Position numbers and translations under genes: made by a program
The notes under the pieces: model-generated
What the model was told of the DNA's origin: nothing
What the model saw: the letters and a program-made list of their open reading frames with translations, nothing else
Database searches by the model: none
Assembly: GCA_024639065.1 (NCBI GenBank)
Contig: JAHEJC010000007.1
Span: 1-52,633, forward strand
Reading direction: 5' to 3'
Length of the DNA stretch: 52,633 nucleotides
Source of the DNA: Lewinellaceae bacterium
GTDB lineage: Bacteria; Bacteroidota; Bacteroidia; Chitinophagales; Saprospiraceae
In this document: piece by piece, positions 8,882 to 16,029 of the stretch
Layout: each line of letters starts with the position of its first letter
Numbering within the stretch: position 1 is the stretch's first letter

Positions 8882-9975
8882 AAACTTGCGTATATGATTC
8901 CGCCGCCGACTACATCATCTCCTTGATAGAAGACAGCAGATTGACCTGGAGCGACTCCTTTGACATTAGCGAAAAATGTGACCTGAACGCCACCATAGGC
9001 TTCATTCTTAAGACTACTTAATGTGCCCTTATCATGATATCTGACCTTGGTTACGCACTCAAAGCCATCGGGAATAGACTCATATTTCATGAAATTCACT
9101 TTATATACCCGCATACCACTACGCATGAGATCTTTTACGTCACCCAGGACCACGGTATTACTGGCTGGCTTGATATCAACAACATACTTCGGGGCCCCGA
9201 ATGACTGGCCCAATCCTTTGCGCTGGCCGATCGTATAAAACGGGTATCCTTGATGAGATCCAAGCATATTTCCCTCAATATCCACAAAATCACCACCTGC
9301 AACTTTTTCCTCAAGTCCAGCCACTTTGCGTTTTAGAAATCCTCGATAGTCATTATCCGGTACAAAACATATTTCATAACTTTCTGCTTTCTTACTCAAT
9401 GCTTCATAACCCCAATCATAAGCCATTTGTCTTACTTCGCCTTTAACAAAAGAACCAATGGGAAATTTACTTCTAGCTAAACAGGCCTGATCTAGACCCC
9501 ACAAAACATATGATTGGTCTTTGAGTTGGTCTTTGGACGTTGATACATAATAGCGATCTGCTGATTGATTCAATTGTGCATAATGCCCTGTGGCGATGAA
9601 TTCACAATCTAGTGCATCAGCGCGTTTAAGCAGTGCTCTCCACTTAATATGGGTATTACATAATACACATGGATTAGGCGTGCGACCAGCCATGTATTCA
9701 TCAACGAAATTATCAATTACGTAATCTCCAAACTCTTCCCTTATATCGATAATAAAATGATGAAAACCCATCTTTACGGCTACTTCTCTGGCATCATTTA
9801 TCGAATCCAAACTGCAACATCCAGTTTCTTTGCTGCTGCCCCCCGAATTGGCATAGTCCCAGGTTTTCATGGTTATACCTACCACTTCATAACCCTGGTC
9901 ATGCAACATCATAGCCGTTACCGTGCTGTCAATACCACCGCTCATCGCTACTAAAACACGTCCTTTTTTACTCAT
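8878..9975 (-). CDS. mnmA: tRNA-specific 2-thiouridylase MnmA
   Basis: MnmA places sulfur on U34 of tRNA for Lys, Glu and Gln, using ATP to adenylate the base. With the start at 9975 the protein has 365 residues, the normal length. The PP-loop SGGIDST (residues 12-18) binds ATP, Cys103 of PNPCVLC is the nucleophile, and Cys203 in SYEICFVPD is the second catalytic Cys. The track from 10008 adds 11 residues, but that ATG sits inside the -7 box at 10006-10013, so transcription should begin downstream of it; I therefore choose 9975. It heads the run mnmA-lipoprotein-rimM and is divergent from a TetR regulator gene. Confidence 0.93.
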   Translation of the reverse strand: MSKKGRVLVAMSGGIDSTVTAMMLHDQGYEVVGITMKTWDYANSGGSSKETGCCSLDSINDAREVAVKMGFHHFIIDIREEFGDYVIDNFVDEYMAGRTPNPCVLCNTHIKWRALLKRADALDCEFIATGHYAQLNQSADRYYVSTSKDQLKDQSYVLWGLDQACLARSKFPIGSFVKGEVRQMAYDWGYEALSKKAESYEICFVPDNDYRGFLKRKVAGLEEKVAGGDFVDIEGNMLGSHQGYPFYTIGQRKGLGQSFGAPKYVVDIKPASNTVVLGDVKDLMRSGMRVYKVNFMKYESIPDGFECVTKVRYHDKGTLSSLKNEAYGGVQVTFFANVKGVAPGQSAVFYQGDDVVGGGIIYASL

Positions 9976-10005
9976 AGAATTTTTTACAAATGCTTTTGGA
10001 TAGTA

Positions 10006-10013
10006 CAAAGTTA
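10006..10013 (-). promoter_or_regulatory. -7 box TAACTTTG for mnmA
   Basis: On the minus strand this reads TAACTTTG, an exact TAnnTTTG match. It predicts a transcript starting near 9998-10002 with a leader of roughly 25 nt before the ATG at 9975, and it excludes the upstream ATG at 10008. The divergent TetR gene begins only about 60 bp away, so its product could act here. Confidence 0.5.
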
Positions 10014-10070
10014 CAACAAGAATAGTTTATTTATATTGTGTTTAATTTTTACAATCAATTTGCTATTGAT

Positions 10071-10739
10071 ATGACGAGAAGAACAAAGCGAGCTCTGAAA
10101 GAAAATGATATTCTGGATGCCGCTGAACGCATATTTGCCTCACAAGGGTATTCCAATGCCAAAATGGAAAATATTGGCAAAGAAGCTGGGGTGAGTAAAG
10201 CAACCGTATACTTTTATTTTGAGAGTAAAGAAAACCTTTATATGGCTATTGCATTCCGGGCTATGACCATGCTCAATAATATGATGTACGACGCAGTTCA
10301 TGAGTCGAAATCCAAGAGTGGCCTGGACAGTGTGTTACAATTGATGGAGACCTATTTTGAATTTGGTTCCAAGTATCCGTTGTACACGGAAGCCATGCTG
10401 GATTACATGACCTGGATTCGATCCACTTCTTCAGGTACGGATGAGGCAAAATTAACTGAAGCATTGAAAGATAGCCTCTATTTTAAGAAAGCCCAGGATA
10501 TTCATAATATCCCGGTCAGTTTAGTTGTACAGGAAATAAAACGAGGGCTCAGAGATCAAAGTATTAAAAACAACAATAGTCCAGAGATGCTCTATTTAAC
10601 CGCTTGGGGAAGTGTGCTCGGTTATTTAAAACTGGTCAATCTTGCCGGTAAGAAACAATCTTTACATAAGATTCCCACAGGTGATTTAAAAAACTATATT
10701 GTCAAAGTACTCCACCACGGCCTCACCACGGTAATTTAA
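10071..10739 (+). CDS. TetR/AcrR family transcriptional regulator
   Basis: A 222-residue protein from the ATG at 10071. The N-terminal domain is a textbook TetR helix-turn-helix: ILDAAERIFASQGYSNAKM, then IGKEAGVSKATVYFYFESKE, with the YxYF recognition helix. The C-terminal ligand domain is helical and unlike any I can assign to a ligand. A GTG at 10038 would add 11 residues (MFNFYNQFAID) that are not typical of the family, so the ATG is preferred. It is divergent from mnmA and convergent with an acyl-CoA dehydrogenase gene 35 bp away. TetR proteins near acyl-CoA dehydrogenases often control fatty-acid degradation, so that is a reasonable but untested guess. Confidence 0.85.
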   Translation: MTRRTKRALKENDILDAAERIFASQGYSNAKMENIGKEAGVSKATVYFYFESKENLYMAIAFRAMTMLNNMMYDAVHESKSKSGLDSVLQLMETYFEFGSKYPLYTEAMLDYMTWIRSTSSGTDEAKLTEALKDSLYFKKAQDIHNIPVSLVVQEIKRGLRDQSIKNNNSPEMLYLTAWGSVLGYLKLVNLAGKKQSLHKIPTGDLKNYIVKVLHHGLTTVI

Positions 10740-10774
10740 TGAATTATAAAAAAATTAATTCTAAATTCCTTTAT

Positions 10775-12574
10775 CTAAAAACAATAATTGTTTGCGGTAA
10801 TCAATTGTTCTGCAATTTCTCGTCTGAGCGATTTAGTATTTACTGGTTTATAAGTGTCAAAACGCTTAATACCCATCAAGAAAGTAGTCAATAAATCTCC
10901 ACTGGCAAATGAAGCAACCGCATCTTTCGCTTCTTTGACAATTCGTTGTGATGCATCCCAAACAAACACTTTTAATGCAGGTACCAACTTATCGGCTGCA
11001 TCTGCACCCTTGATAGCTTCAATTTTTTTCACCCTTAACAAAAGTGATTCAGCGAGGTAGATATCAATAATCATGTTGGCGGCATTCATTAATACTTCCT
11101 GCTCATGTTTCAAATTCATTTCTCCATCCATCTGTTTCTTTCCGGCTGCACCCACCACCATTAGAGTTATTTTCTTAAGATTTTCTATTGCCTTATTTTC
11201 AAGACTATATTTGCTCGATTCACCATTCAGAGAAGGCATTTTGGTCAATTCTTTTTGGACGGCCCAAGCGGCATTAATCATATCTAACTCTCCTTTCAAG
11301 GAACGCTTAAACAACATATCCACAATGATTAATCTATTAATCTCGTTGGTACCTTCATAAATTCTATTTATTCTGGCATCTCGATACGCTCTGGCCGCTT
11401 CATGTTCTTCGGAAAATCCAATACCACCAAGCACCTGAACAAATTCATCGGCTACAAAATCTAAAACTTCTGACCCGGCAATTTTTGCGATTGAACATTC
11501 TATGGCATATTCTTCTGCGGCTAACAATTTACTTTGAGCAAAGTCGTGACCATCCTGCTTAAGTTTGTTGATCTTTTCATTTATTTGATTGGACATACGA
11601 TATAACGCACTTTCCAAAGCCAAAGACCGAATAGCTTGTTCTGCCAACTTTTGTTTAATGGCACCAAATGAAGCAATCGGTTTACCAAACTGATGTCTTT
11701 CATTTGCATATTTAACTGACTTCCCGGAAATAGCTTTGATTCCACCCATACAGAACGCAGCCAATTTGTATCGACCCATATTTAATACGTTGAAAGCAAT
11801 TAGGTGCCCCTTGCCTATTTCTCCCAGAACATTTTCTATTGGTAGTTTCATATTTTCAAAAAATACCTGACGAGTGGAAGAACCTTTAATGCCAAGTTTA
11901 TCTTCTTCTTCACCCAGGATTAGACCAGGCATGTTTTTTTCAGCAATGAACCCAGTAAATTTTTCTCCGTCAATTTTTGCAAAAACAATAAATACATCGG
12001 CAAATCCAGCATTGGAAATCCACATTTTTTGTCCATTGATAATATAGTGTTTACCGTCACCCGACAAATCCGCTCTAGTCTTTGCGGCCAAAGCATCCGA
12101 ACCGCTGGAAGGTTCTGTGAGGCAATAAGCCGCCTGCTTTGTACCGGTGATCAAATCCGGTAAGTATTTTTCTTTTTGAGCATCGGTACCGAAATATAAG
12201 ATCGGTAACATTCCGATACCCGTATGTGCGGCAAATGAGGTATTGAAAGAACCCATTGCGCCTAATCCATCCGATAATATGGTATTGGTATTAAAATCTA
12301 AATTCATTCCACCATATTCCTCCGGCATATGCGATCCTAATAATCCTAGCTCCCCACATTTCTTGAACAGGTACTCAGGCAAACCCGGCTCTTGCTTTTC
12401 GATCCGTTGAATATTAGGATGTATTTCATTTGCGACAAAGCTTAAGGCCATTTCTTTAGCCATGCGTTGCTCTTCATTCATTTCCTCCGGAATGAATGTT
12501 TCATGGATTTCGGATGGTGCAATTAAAAATTCTCCACCTTTTAAATTTTTCTTTTCTAATGTTTGAGATTCCAT
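10775..12574 (-). CDS. Acyl-CoA dehydrogenase, long form (about 600 residues)
   Basis: A 599-residue FAD enzyme that introduces the 2,3 double bond into acyl-CoA in beta-oxidation. The three classic segments are present: helical N-domain (LGLLGSHMPEEYGGMNLD), middle barrel (CLTEPSSGSDALAAKTRA, GQKMWISNAG) and C-domain (VQVLGGIGFSEEHEAARAYR, then RINRIYEGTNEINRL). The Glu in YEGTNEI is at the position of the catalytic base of medium- and very-long-chain enzymes. A further 170-residue helical extension resembles that of VLCAD and ACAD9, and this long form is common in Bacteroidota. Electron acceptor should be ETF. It is divergent from the biotin carboxylase gene, so both may share an upstream control region. 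Confidence 0.92.
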   Translation of the reverse strand: MESQTLEKKNLKGGEFLIAPSEIHETFIPEEMNEEQRMAKEMALSFVANEIHPNIQRIEKQEPGLPEYLFKKCGELGLLGSHMPEEYGGMNLDFNTNTILSDGLGAMGSFNTSFAAHTGIGMLPILYFGTDAQKEKYLPDLITGTKQAAYCLTEPSSGSDALAAKTRADLSGDGKHYIINGQKMWISNAGFADVFIVFAKIDGEKFTGFIAEKNMPGLILGEEEDKLGIKGSSTRQVFFENMKLPIENVLGEIGKGHLIAFNVLNMGRYKLAAFCMGGIKAISGKSVKYANERHQFGKPIASFGAIKQKLAEQAIRSLALESALYRMSNQINEKINKLKQDGHDFAQSKLLAAEEYAIECSIAKIAGSEVLDFVADEFVQVLGGIGFSEEHEAARAYRDARINRIYEGTNEINRLIIVDMLFKRSLKGELDMINAAWAVQKELTKMPSLNGESSKYSLENKAIENLKKITLMVVGAAGKKQMDGEMNLKHEQEVLMNAANMIIDIYLAESLLLRVKKIEAIKGADAADKLVPALKVFVWDASQRIVKEAKDAVASFASGDLLTTFLMGIKRFDTYKPVNTKSLRREIAEQLITANNYCF

Positions 12575-12764
12575 CTTTATATATTATTAGTATTAATCTT
12601 AGCTAAGATAATATTTTTTTGACTTTAAGTCAATATATTTAAACATTACTTAACAAATAATATATCATAAGTCCTATACCACGCTTATTATCATATAACT
12701 TAGAGTCAATTATAATATCCCGATACAACATTAACAACGCTTTTTTCTTTCGGCAAAATTGACC

Positions 12765-12772
12765 TATTTTTG
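12765..12772 (+). promoter_or_regulatory. -7 box TATTTTTG for the biotin carboxylase gene
   Basis: An exact TAnnTTTG match 46 bp before the ATG at 12818, with a T-rich TTTC about 17 bp upstream that could serve as a weak -33 element. It lies in the 243-bp divergent region between the acyl-CoA dehydrogenase and biotin carboxylase genes; the rest of that region is AT-rich and shows no clear operator. Confidence 0.45.
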
Positions 12773-12817
12773 ACAACTAGATAAAAAATGCTATTATAGG
12801 ACACAAAAAGTTTCTAA

Positions 12818-14266
12818 ATGTCTGCTATTCGAAAAATTGTCATTGCCAACCGAGGAGAAATTGCGGTGCGGATAATTAAATCGGCCAAAAGATTATCGAT
12901 TAAAACCGTGAGTATTTACTCCGATTTAGATCGGGCTAGTCCGCACGTTTTGATGGCAGATGAAGCCTTTCACCTGCCGGGTAAAACAGCCACGGAAACC
13001 TATTTGGATATGCATCAAATAGTGAAAATCGCAAAAAAAGCAAATGCCGATGCTATTCATCCGGGTTACGGTTTTTTAAGTGAAAATGCTGCTTTTGCCA
13101 ACTTGGTAGAATCAAATGGTTTAAAATTTATCGGTCCTTCAGCGAAGTCCATTAAAATAATGGGTAATAAAATTGCTGCTAAAGAAGCGGTATCAAAATT
13201 TCAGGTGCCGCTAGTACCTGGTGATGATAAAGCTATTGAGGAAATCACCAAAGGTATTGAAATCGCTGAGCAAATCGGGTTTCCCATTCTGATTAAAGCG
13301 GCTGCTGGTGGAGGTGGAAAAGGAATGCGGGTGGTGAACAAAATTGAAGATTTCAACAATTCGTTCAAGCGAGCTGTGAGCGAGGCCAAATCAGCTTTTG
13401 GCGATGGTAGTGTGTTTATTGAAAAATACATAGAGGATCCCAAACACATTGAAGTCCAAATATTAGCAGACAATCATGGGAACATTATCCACTTATTTGA
13501 GCGCGAATGCAGTATACAACGAAGGCACCAAAAAGTCATGGAAGAAGCGCCTTCACCAACGGTAAATGAATCGCTTAGAGAAGCATTGGGCAAAGCAGCC
13601 ATTGATGTAGCTAAATCGTGCCAGTACACCGGTGCAGGTACTGTGGAGTTTATCATGGATACCAGGAGCAACTTTTATTTCTTGGAAATGAATACGCGGC
13701 TACAAGTTGAGCATCCAGTAACGGAATTTATTACCGGTATTGATTTAGTTGAGCAACAAATCAAAATTGCAGAAGGTCATTCGCTTCAGTTGGAACAAGC
13801 AAATCTAACCTTTTCAGGACACGCCATTGAGCTGAGGGTTTATGCCGAAGACGCTCAAAATAATTTTTTACCCTCTCCCGGCAAACTGGTTACCTATTCC
13901 ATCCCAACGGTCGATGGAATACGCGTTGACGACGGGGTCCTCGAGGGCTCCGAAATATCTGTATTCTATGATCCAATGATTTCTAAATTAATCGCTTATG
14001 GGAAATCCAGAAAAGAAGCAATCGAAAAGTTACTAGAAGGAATTGAAGCCTACGTTATTGAAGGCGTACAAACCACTTTACCTTTTGGTAAATTTGTTTT
14101 AAAGCATCCAAGCTTTATTGATGGAAGCTTCAACACGCATTTTGTGGAAGACCATTATCTGCCAACAATTAAAAATGAATTCAATCAGGAAATCAGCCTA
14201 GCCGGTAAAGTAGCTGCCTATTTATATAATCAAAACCTCAAGAAAGTAGTTTTGCCAAATAATTAG
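12818..14266 (+). CDS. accC: Biotin carboxylase subunit of an acyl-CoA carboxylase
   Basis: A 482-residue biotin carboxylase of the free-standing (AccC/short PccA) type, without a fused biotinyl domain. It uses ATP and bicarbonate to carboxylate biotin on a carrier protein. Motifs: IANRGEIAVRII at the N-terminus, HPGYGFLSEN, the ATP-grasp glycine loop AAGGGGKGMR, the bicarbonate/biotin site around ECSIQRRHQK, and FLEMNTRLQVEHPVTE with the catalytic Arg. Neither the biotin carrier nor a carboxyltransferase is next to it. Proximity to an acyl-CoA dehydrogenase suggests an odd-chain or branched acyl-CoA route (propionyl- or methylcrotonyl-CoA) rather than fatty-acid synthesis, but the symbol is given only for the domain type. 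Confidence 0.88.
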   Translation: MSAIRKIVIANRGEIAVRIIKSAKRLSIKTVSIYSDLDRASPHVLMADEAFHLPGKTATETYLDMHQIVKIAKKANADAIHPGYGFLSENAAFANLVESNGLKFIGPSAKSIKIMGNKIAAKEAVSKFQVPLVPGDDKAIEEITKGIEIAEQIGFPILIKAAAGGGGKGMRVVNKIEDFNNSFKRAVSEAKSAFGDGSVFIEKYIEDPKHIEVQILADNHGNIIHLFERECSIQRRHQKVMEEAPSPTVNESLREALGKAAIDVAKSCQYTGAGTVEFIMDTRSNFYFLEMNTRLQVEHPVTEFITGIDLVEQQIKIAEGHSLQLEQANLTFSGHAIELRVYAEDAQNNFLPSPGKLVTYSIPTVDGIRVDDGVLEGSEISVFYDPMISKLIAYGKSRKEAIEKLLEGIEAYVIEGVQTTLPFGKFVLKHPSFIDGSFNTHFVEDHYLPTIKNEFNQEISLAGKVAAYLYNQNLKKVVLPNN

Positions 14267-14589
14267 TTCCTCAAATAATTGGTTAAGAAGGAAAATGAAA
14301 TCTTTTCCAACGTGGAGTAATCACCATCTATATGAAATAAGTCTTTCATAAGTAGTAATAAATCTTGTGTCCCGCTTTGGCCAGGAAAATAAACTTCTTT
14401 GTGATCGATAATGGTTTGAAGATTGGTAAACTCTGATTGTTTTTTGAATTGATTATGAATACGTTCGTAGAGTTCTATCCCAAACTGATCCCTTATCCAT
14501 ACAATCTCATCTTCATGTAAATCCAAATCTACATACGCTGCATAAAGAGAGGCATAAGTTAAAAATTCATCTTTGGAATTTAAGGTCAT
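14263..14589 (-). CDS. Small acidic helical protein, possibly TerB-like
   Basis: A 108-residue protein with no signal peptide. Residues 8-40 (ASLYAAYVDLDLHEDEIVWI) recall the acidic helix pair of the TerB fold, where 'aYAAhaDg.i...E...I' is common, but the match is weak and the metal-binding acidic residues are not all present. The remainder is helical. The gene overlaps the end of the convergent biotin carboxylase gene by 4 bp (14263-14266), so their transcripts meet here. It lies 48 bp upstream of the tRNA gene on the opposite reading side. Function is unknown. Confidence 0.5.
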   Translation of the reverse strand: MTLNSKDEFLTYASLYAAYVDLDLHEDEIVWIRDQFGIELYERIHNQFKKQSEFTNLQTIIDHKEVYFPGQSGTQDLLLLMKDLFHIDGDYSTLEKISFSFLTNYLRN

Positions 14590-14636
14590 ATTTGGTGGTA
14601 TTAACGGTCATTCAACATTCAACTTTCCAAATTTGG

Positions 14637-14708
14637 TAGCCCCGACAGGAATCGAACCTGTATCTACGGTTTAGGAAACCGCTATTCTATCCGTTGAACT
14701 ACGGGGCC
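14637..14708 (-). tRNA. tRNA-Arg (anticodon CCT)
   Basis: A complete 72-nt cloverleaf on the minus strand. The acceptor stem GGCCCCG pairs with CGGGGCT, with the first pair a G-T wobble and discriminator A; the anticodon stem is GCGGT/ACCGT with loop TTCCTAA, giving anticodon CCT, which reads AGG; the T arm carries GGTTCGATTCC. The 3' CCA is not encoded. The first 27 nt overlap the 3' end of a GIY-YIG gene on the same strand, and an exact copy of this 5' part, broken by two inserts, lies at 14964-15053. Confidence 0.93.
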
Positions 14709-14747
14709 TATTTTGTTATTGATGTACCTTCTTCCAGCTGCCGTTTT
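14679..14747. repeat. 69-bp direct repeat, copy 1 (intact, inside tRNA-Arg and GIY-YIG gene)
   Basis: This copy covers the first 30 nt of tRNA-Arg (minus strand) and the last 13 codons of the GIY-YIG gene. It matches copy 2 (14964-15092) at all 69 positions once two inserts in copy 2 are removed. Confidence 0.9.
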
Positions 14748-14942
14748 AAAGTATCTCTCTCTTTTAATGGCATCTTGCCTTGTATCAAAGCTTTCGAAAT
14801 ATACTATTTCCCAAGGACGAAATCCCTTTGTTGACTTAGTTTTTCCTGCGTTGTGATCGCTTAATCTTACATTCAAATTTTCACAACTTCCTTTATACCT
14901 TCTTGGGTAGCTAACTGATTGAATTACATAGGTATAATACAT
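14682..14942 (-). CDS. GIY-YIG domain nuclease, small single-domain form
   Basis: An 86-residue protein consisting of one GIY-YIG domain: YYTYVIQS at residues 2-9 (the 'Y.Y.L.S' variant of GIY), RRYKGSCENLNVRLSDHN (YIG variant with the catalytic Arg and the HN that follows), then FRPWEIVYFESFDTRQDAIKRERYFK with the Glu that should bind the metal. This is the UPF0213/YhbQ-like family. The reading frame ends 27 nt inside the tRNA-Arg gene: its last residues (GPVVQRIE) are a translation of tRNA sequence and its TAG stop is in the tRNA D arm. Such tRNA-fused tails are something I associate with this family in Bacteroidota, and they suggest the gene moves with, or targets, tRNA ends. Confidence 0.8.
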   Translation of the reverse strand: MYYTYVIQSVSYPRRYKGSCENLNVRLSDHNAGKTKSTKGFRPWEIVYFESFDTRQDAIKRERYFKTAAGRRYINNKIGPVVQRIE

Positions 14943-14972
14943 TCCTTATTAGGTTTTTACCTGCCGCTATTC

Positions 14973-15004
14973 CCCGCCCGTACCGAACGGTACGTTCGGG
15001 CGGG
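14973..15004. repeat. 32-bp palindromic insert in repeat copy 2
   Basis: Perfect 8-bp terminal arms CCCGCCCG/CGGGCGGG enclose a shorter inner palindrome GTACCG-AA-CGGTAC. It lies between C and T of the tRNA-derived sequence (ATTC|TATCC) with no visible target duplication. GC content is far above the surroundings. Confidence 0.8.
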
Positions 15005-15016
15005 TATCCGTTGAAC

Positions 15017-15044
15017 CCCGCCTGAACGATTTCAGTCGGGCAGG
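15017..15044. repeat. 28-bp palindromic insert in repeat copy 2
   Basis: Terminal 8-mers CCCGCCTG and CGGGCAGG are related to those of the 32-bp insert 12 bp away. It can fold either through these arms or through CCCGCCTGAA/TTCAGTCGGG (9 of 10 pairs, loop CGAT). It too sits between C and T (GAAC|TACGG), without a target duplication. Confidence 0.8.
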
Positions 15045-15226
15045 TACGGGGCCTATTTTGTTATTGATGTACCTTCTTCCAGCTGCCGTTTTGCCCAATC
15101 CTTCACTAATTAGCGCCAGATCAACACAATCAACCCATTTCAAAGCAATAAAGATAATACATCCATTATTTAATTAATTAGTTCTATTCCGATATATTAG
15201 ACAAGAATATATTTTCAGAATCTGGC

Positions 15227-15730
15227 ATGGAAGAATTTTACGATAAATTGCAAACCCTCACTGACGACCAGTTGAGGGATATTGTAAGGAATAATAGAGA
15301 TAAATTTAAAAAGATCGCTCTGGAATCTGCTGATTTAATTTTAAAAGAGCCAGCATGTAAACCAGAATCTGAAGAAGTCCAAAAAATAATAAAAATGAAA
15401 CCAACACTAAAAAACCTGAATGAGATTGAAGAAAGAGAAGTATGGCCCGGATTTCATGGTCGACTTATTCATACAGCTACCATGACTTTTGCTTTCTGGC
15501 GGGTAGAGAAAGGTGCTAGTATCCACGAACATCAGCATATTCATGAACAGGTAGTGAATATGCATGAAGGAGAATTTGAACTGGTAGTAAATGGCCAGGC
15601 TCAAATCTGTAAGCCTGGTGATGTATTTGTAATTCCGTCAAACGTTCCCCACTCCGGAGTCGCATTGACTGAATGTCGTATCTTGGATGTGTTTCAACCA
15701 GTACGCACTGATTACGTATTTGAAGATTAA
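15227..15730 (+). CDS. Cupin-domain protein with N-terminal helical region
   Basis: A 167-residue protein. Residues 1-60 are helical and charged, and residues 75-160 form one cupin barrel. Motif 1 is HEHQHIHEQ (metal-binding His residues and Glu) preceded by GASI, and motif 2 is GDVFVIPSNVPHSGVAL with the last metal His. It probably binds a metal or a small acid and may act as a sensor or isomerase; no substrate can be named. It starts a likely operon: 11 bp after its stop comes the small symporter subunit, then the large subunit. Position suggests a link to the transported acid. Confidence 0.8.
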   Translation: MEEFYDKLQTLTDDQLRDIVRNNRDKFKKIALESADLILKEPACKPESEEVQKIIKMKPTLKNLNEIEEREVWPGFHGRLIHTATMTFAFWRVEKGASIHEHQHIHEQVVNMHEGEFELVVNGQAQICKPGDVFVIPSNVPHSGVALTECRILDVFQPVRTDYVFED

Positions 15731-15741
15731 AAAAACTCAAT

Positions 15742-16010
15742 ATGGCAAACCATCAAAACCATTCTACCTATTGGAAAAAAATATTCAATATGTAGCTATT
15801 CTTTTGGCGATTTGGTTTATCGTTTCTTTTGGATTTGGGATACTTTTTGCGGACACCTTAAACCATTTCAGAATAGGCGGTTTTAAACTTGGATTTTGGT
15901 TTGCACAACAAGGCTCGATCATCGTTTTTGTCATCTTAATCTTCGTCTATATACGCTTAATGAATATCCTTGATGCAAAATTCAAAACAGAACAATCCTC
16001 CGAAAACTAA
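15742..16010 (+). CDS. DUF4212 small subunit of a sodium:solute symporter, with a frameshift at an A7 run
   Basis: The natural start is the ATG at 15742, giving MANHQNHSTYWKK, the expected DUF4212 opening, but this frame stops at 15793-15795. The rest of the family sequence (NIQYVAILLAIWFIVSFGFG, then GFKLGFWFAQQGSI and VFVYIRLMN) continues in the -1 frame, joining at the A run 15775-15781. One more A would give an intact protein of about 90 residues with two membrane helices, the normal length. An open frame from 15687 exists but begins inside the cupin gene out of frame. This may be a homopolymer sequencing error, a true disabling mutation, or ribosomal or polymerase slippage. The large subunit follows 19 bp downstream and is intact. 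Confidence 0.72.
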
Positions 16011-16029
16011 ACCATAAAAGACAAGACGC

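Larger units (their letters stand above)
14964..15092. repeat. 69-bp direct repeat, copy 2, broken by two palindromic inserts
   Basis: Removing 14973-15004 and 15017-15044 restores an exact copy of 14679-14747. Identity stops sharply on both sides. The copy starts 22 bp upstream of the GIY-YIG ATG, so the two copies bracket the nuclease gene. It holds only the first 30 nt of the tRNA and cannot make a tRNA. Confidence 0.9.

Noticed and set aside
14964-15053. A second tRNA-Arg gene
   Set aside because: Only the first 30 nt of the tRNA are present and two inserts break them; no anticodon or T arm exists.
15687-15741. An ATG-initiated frame that would start the small symporter subunit inside the cupin gene
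   Set aside because: It overlaps the cupin coding sequence out of frame and gives residues unlike the family; the ATG at 15742 yields the expected N-terminus, with a frame change later.
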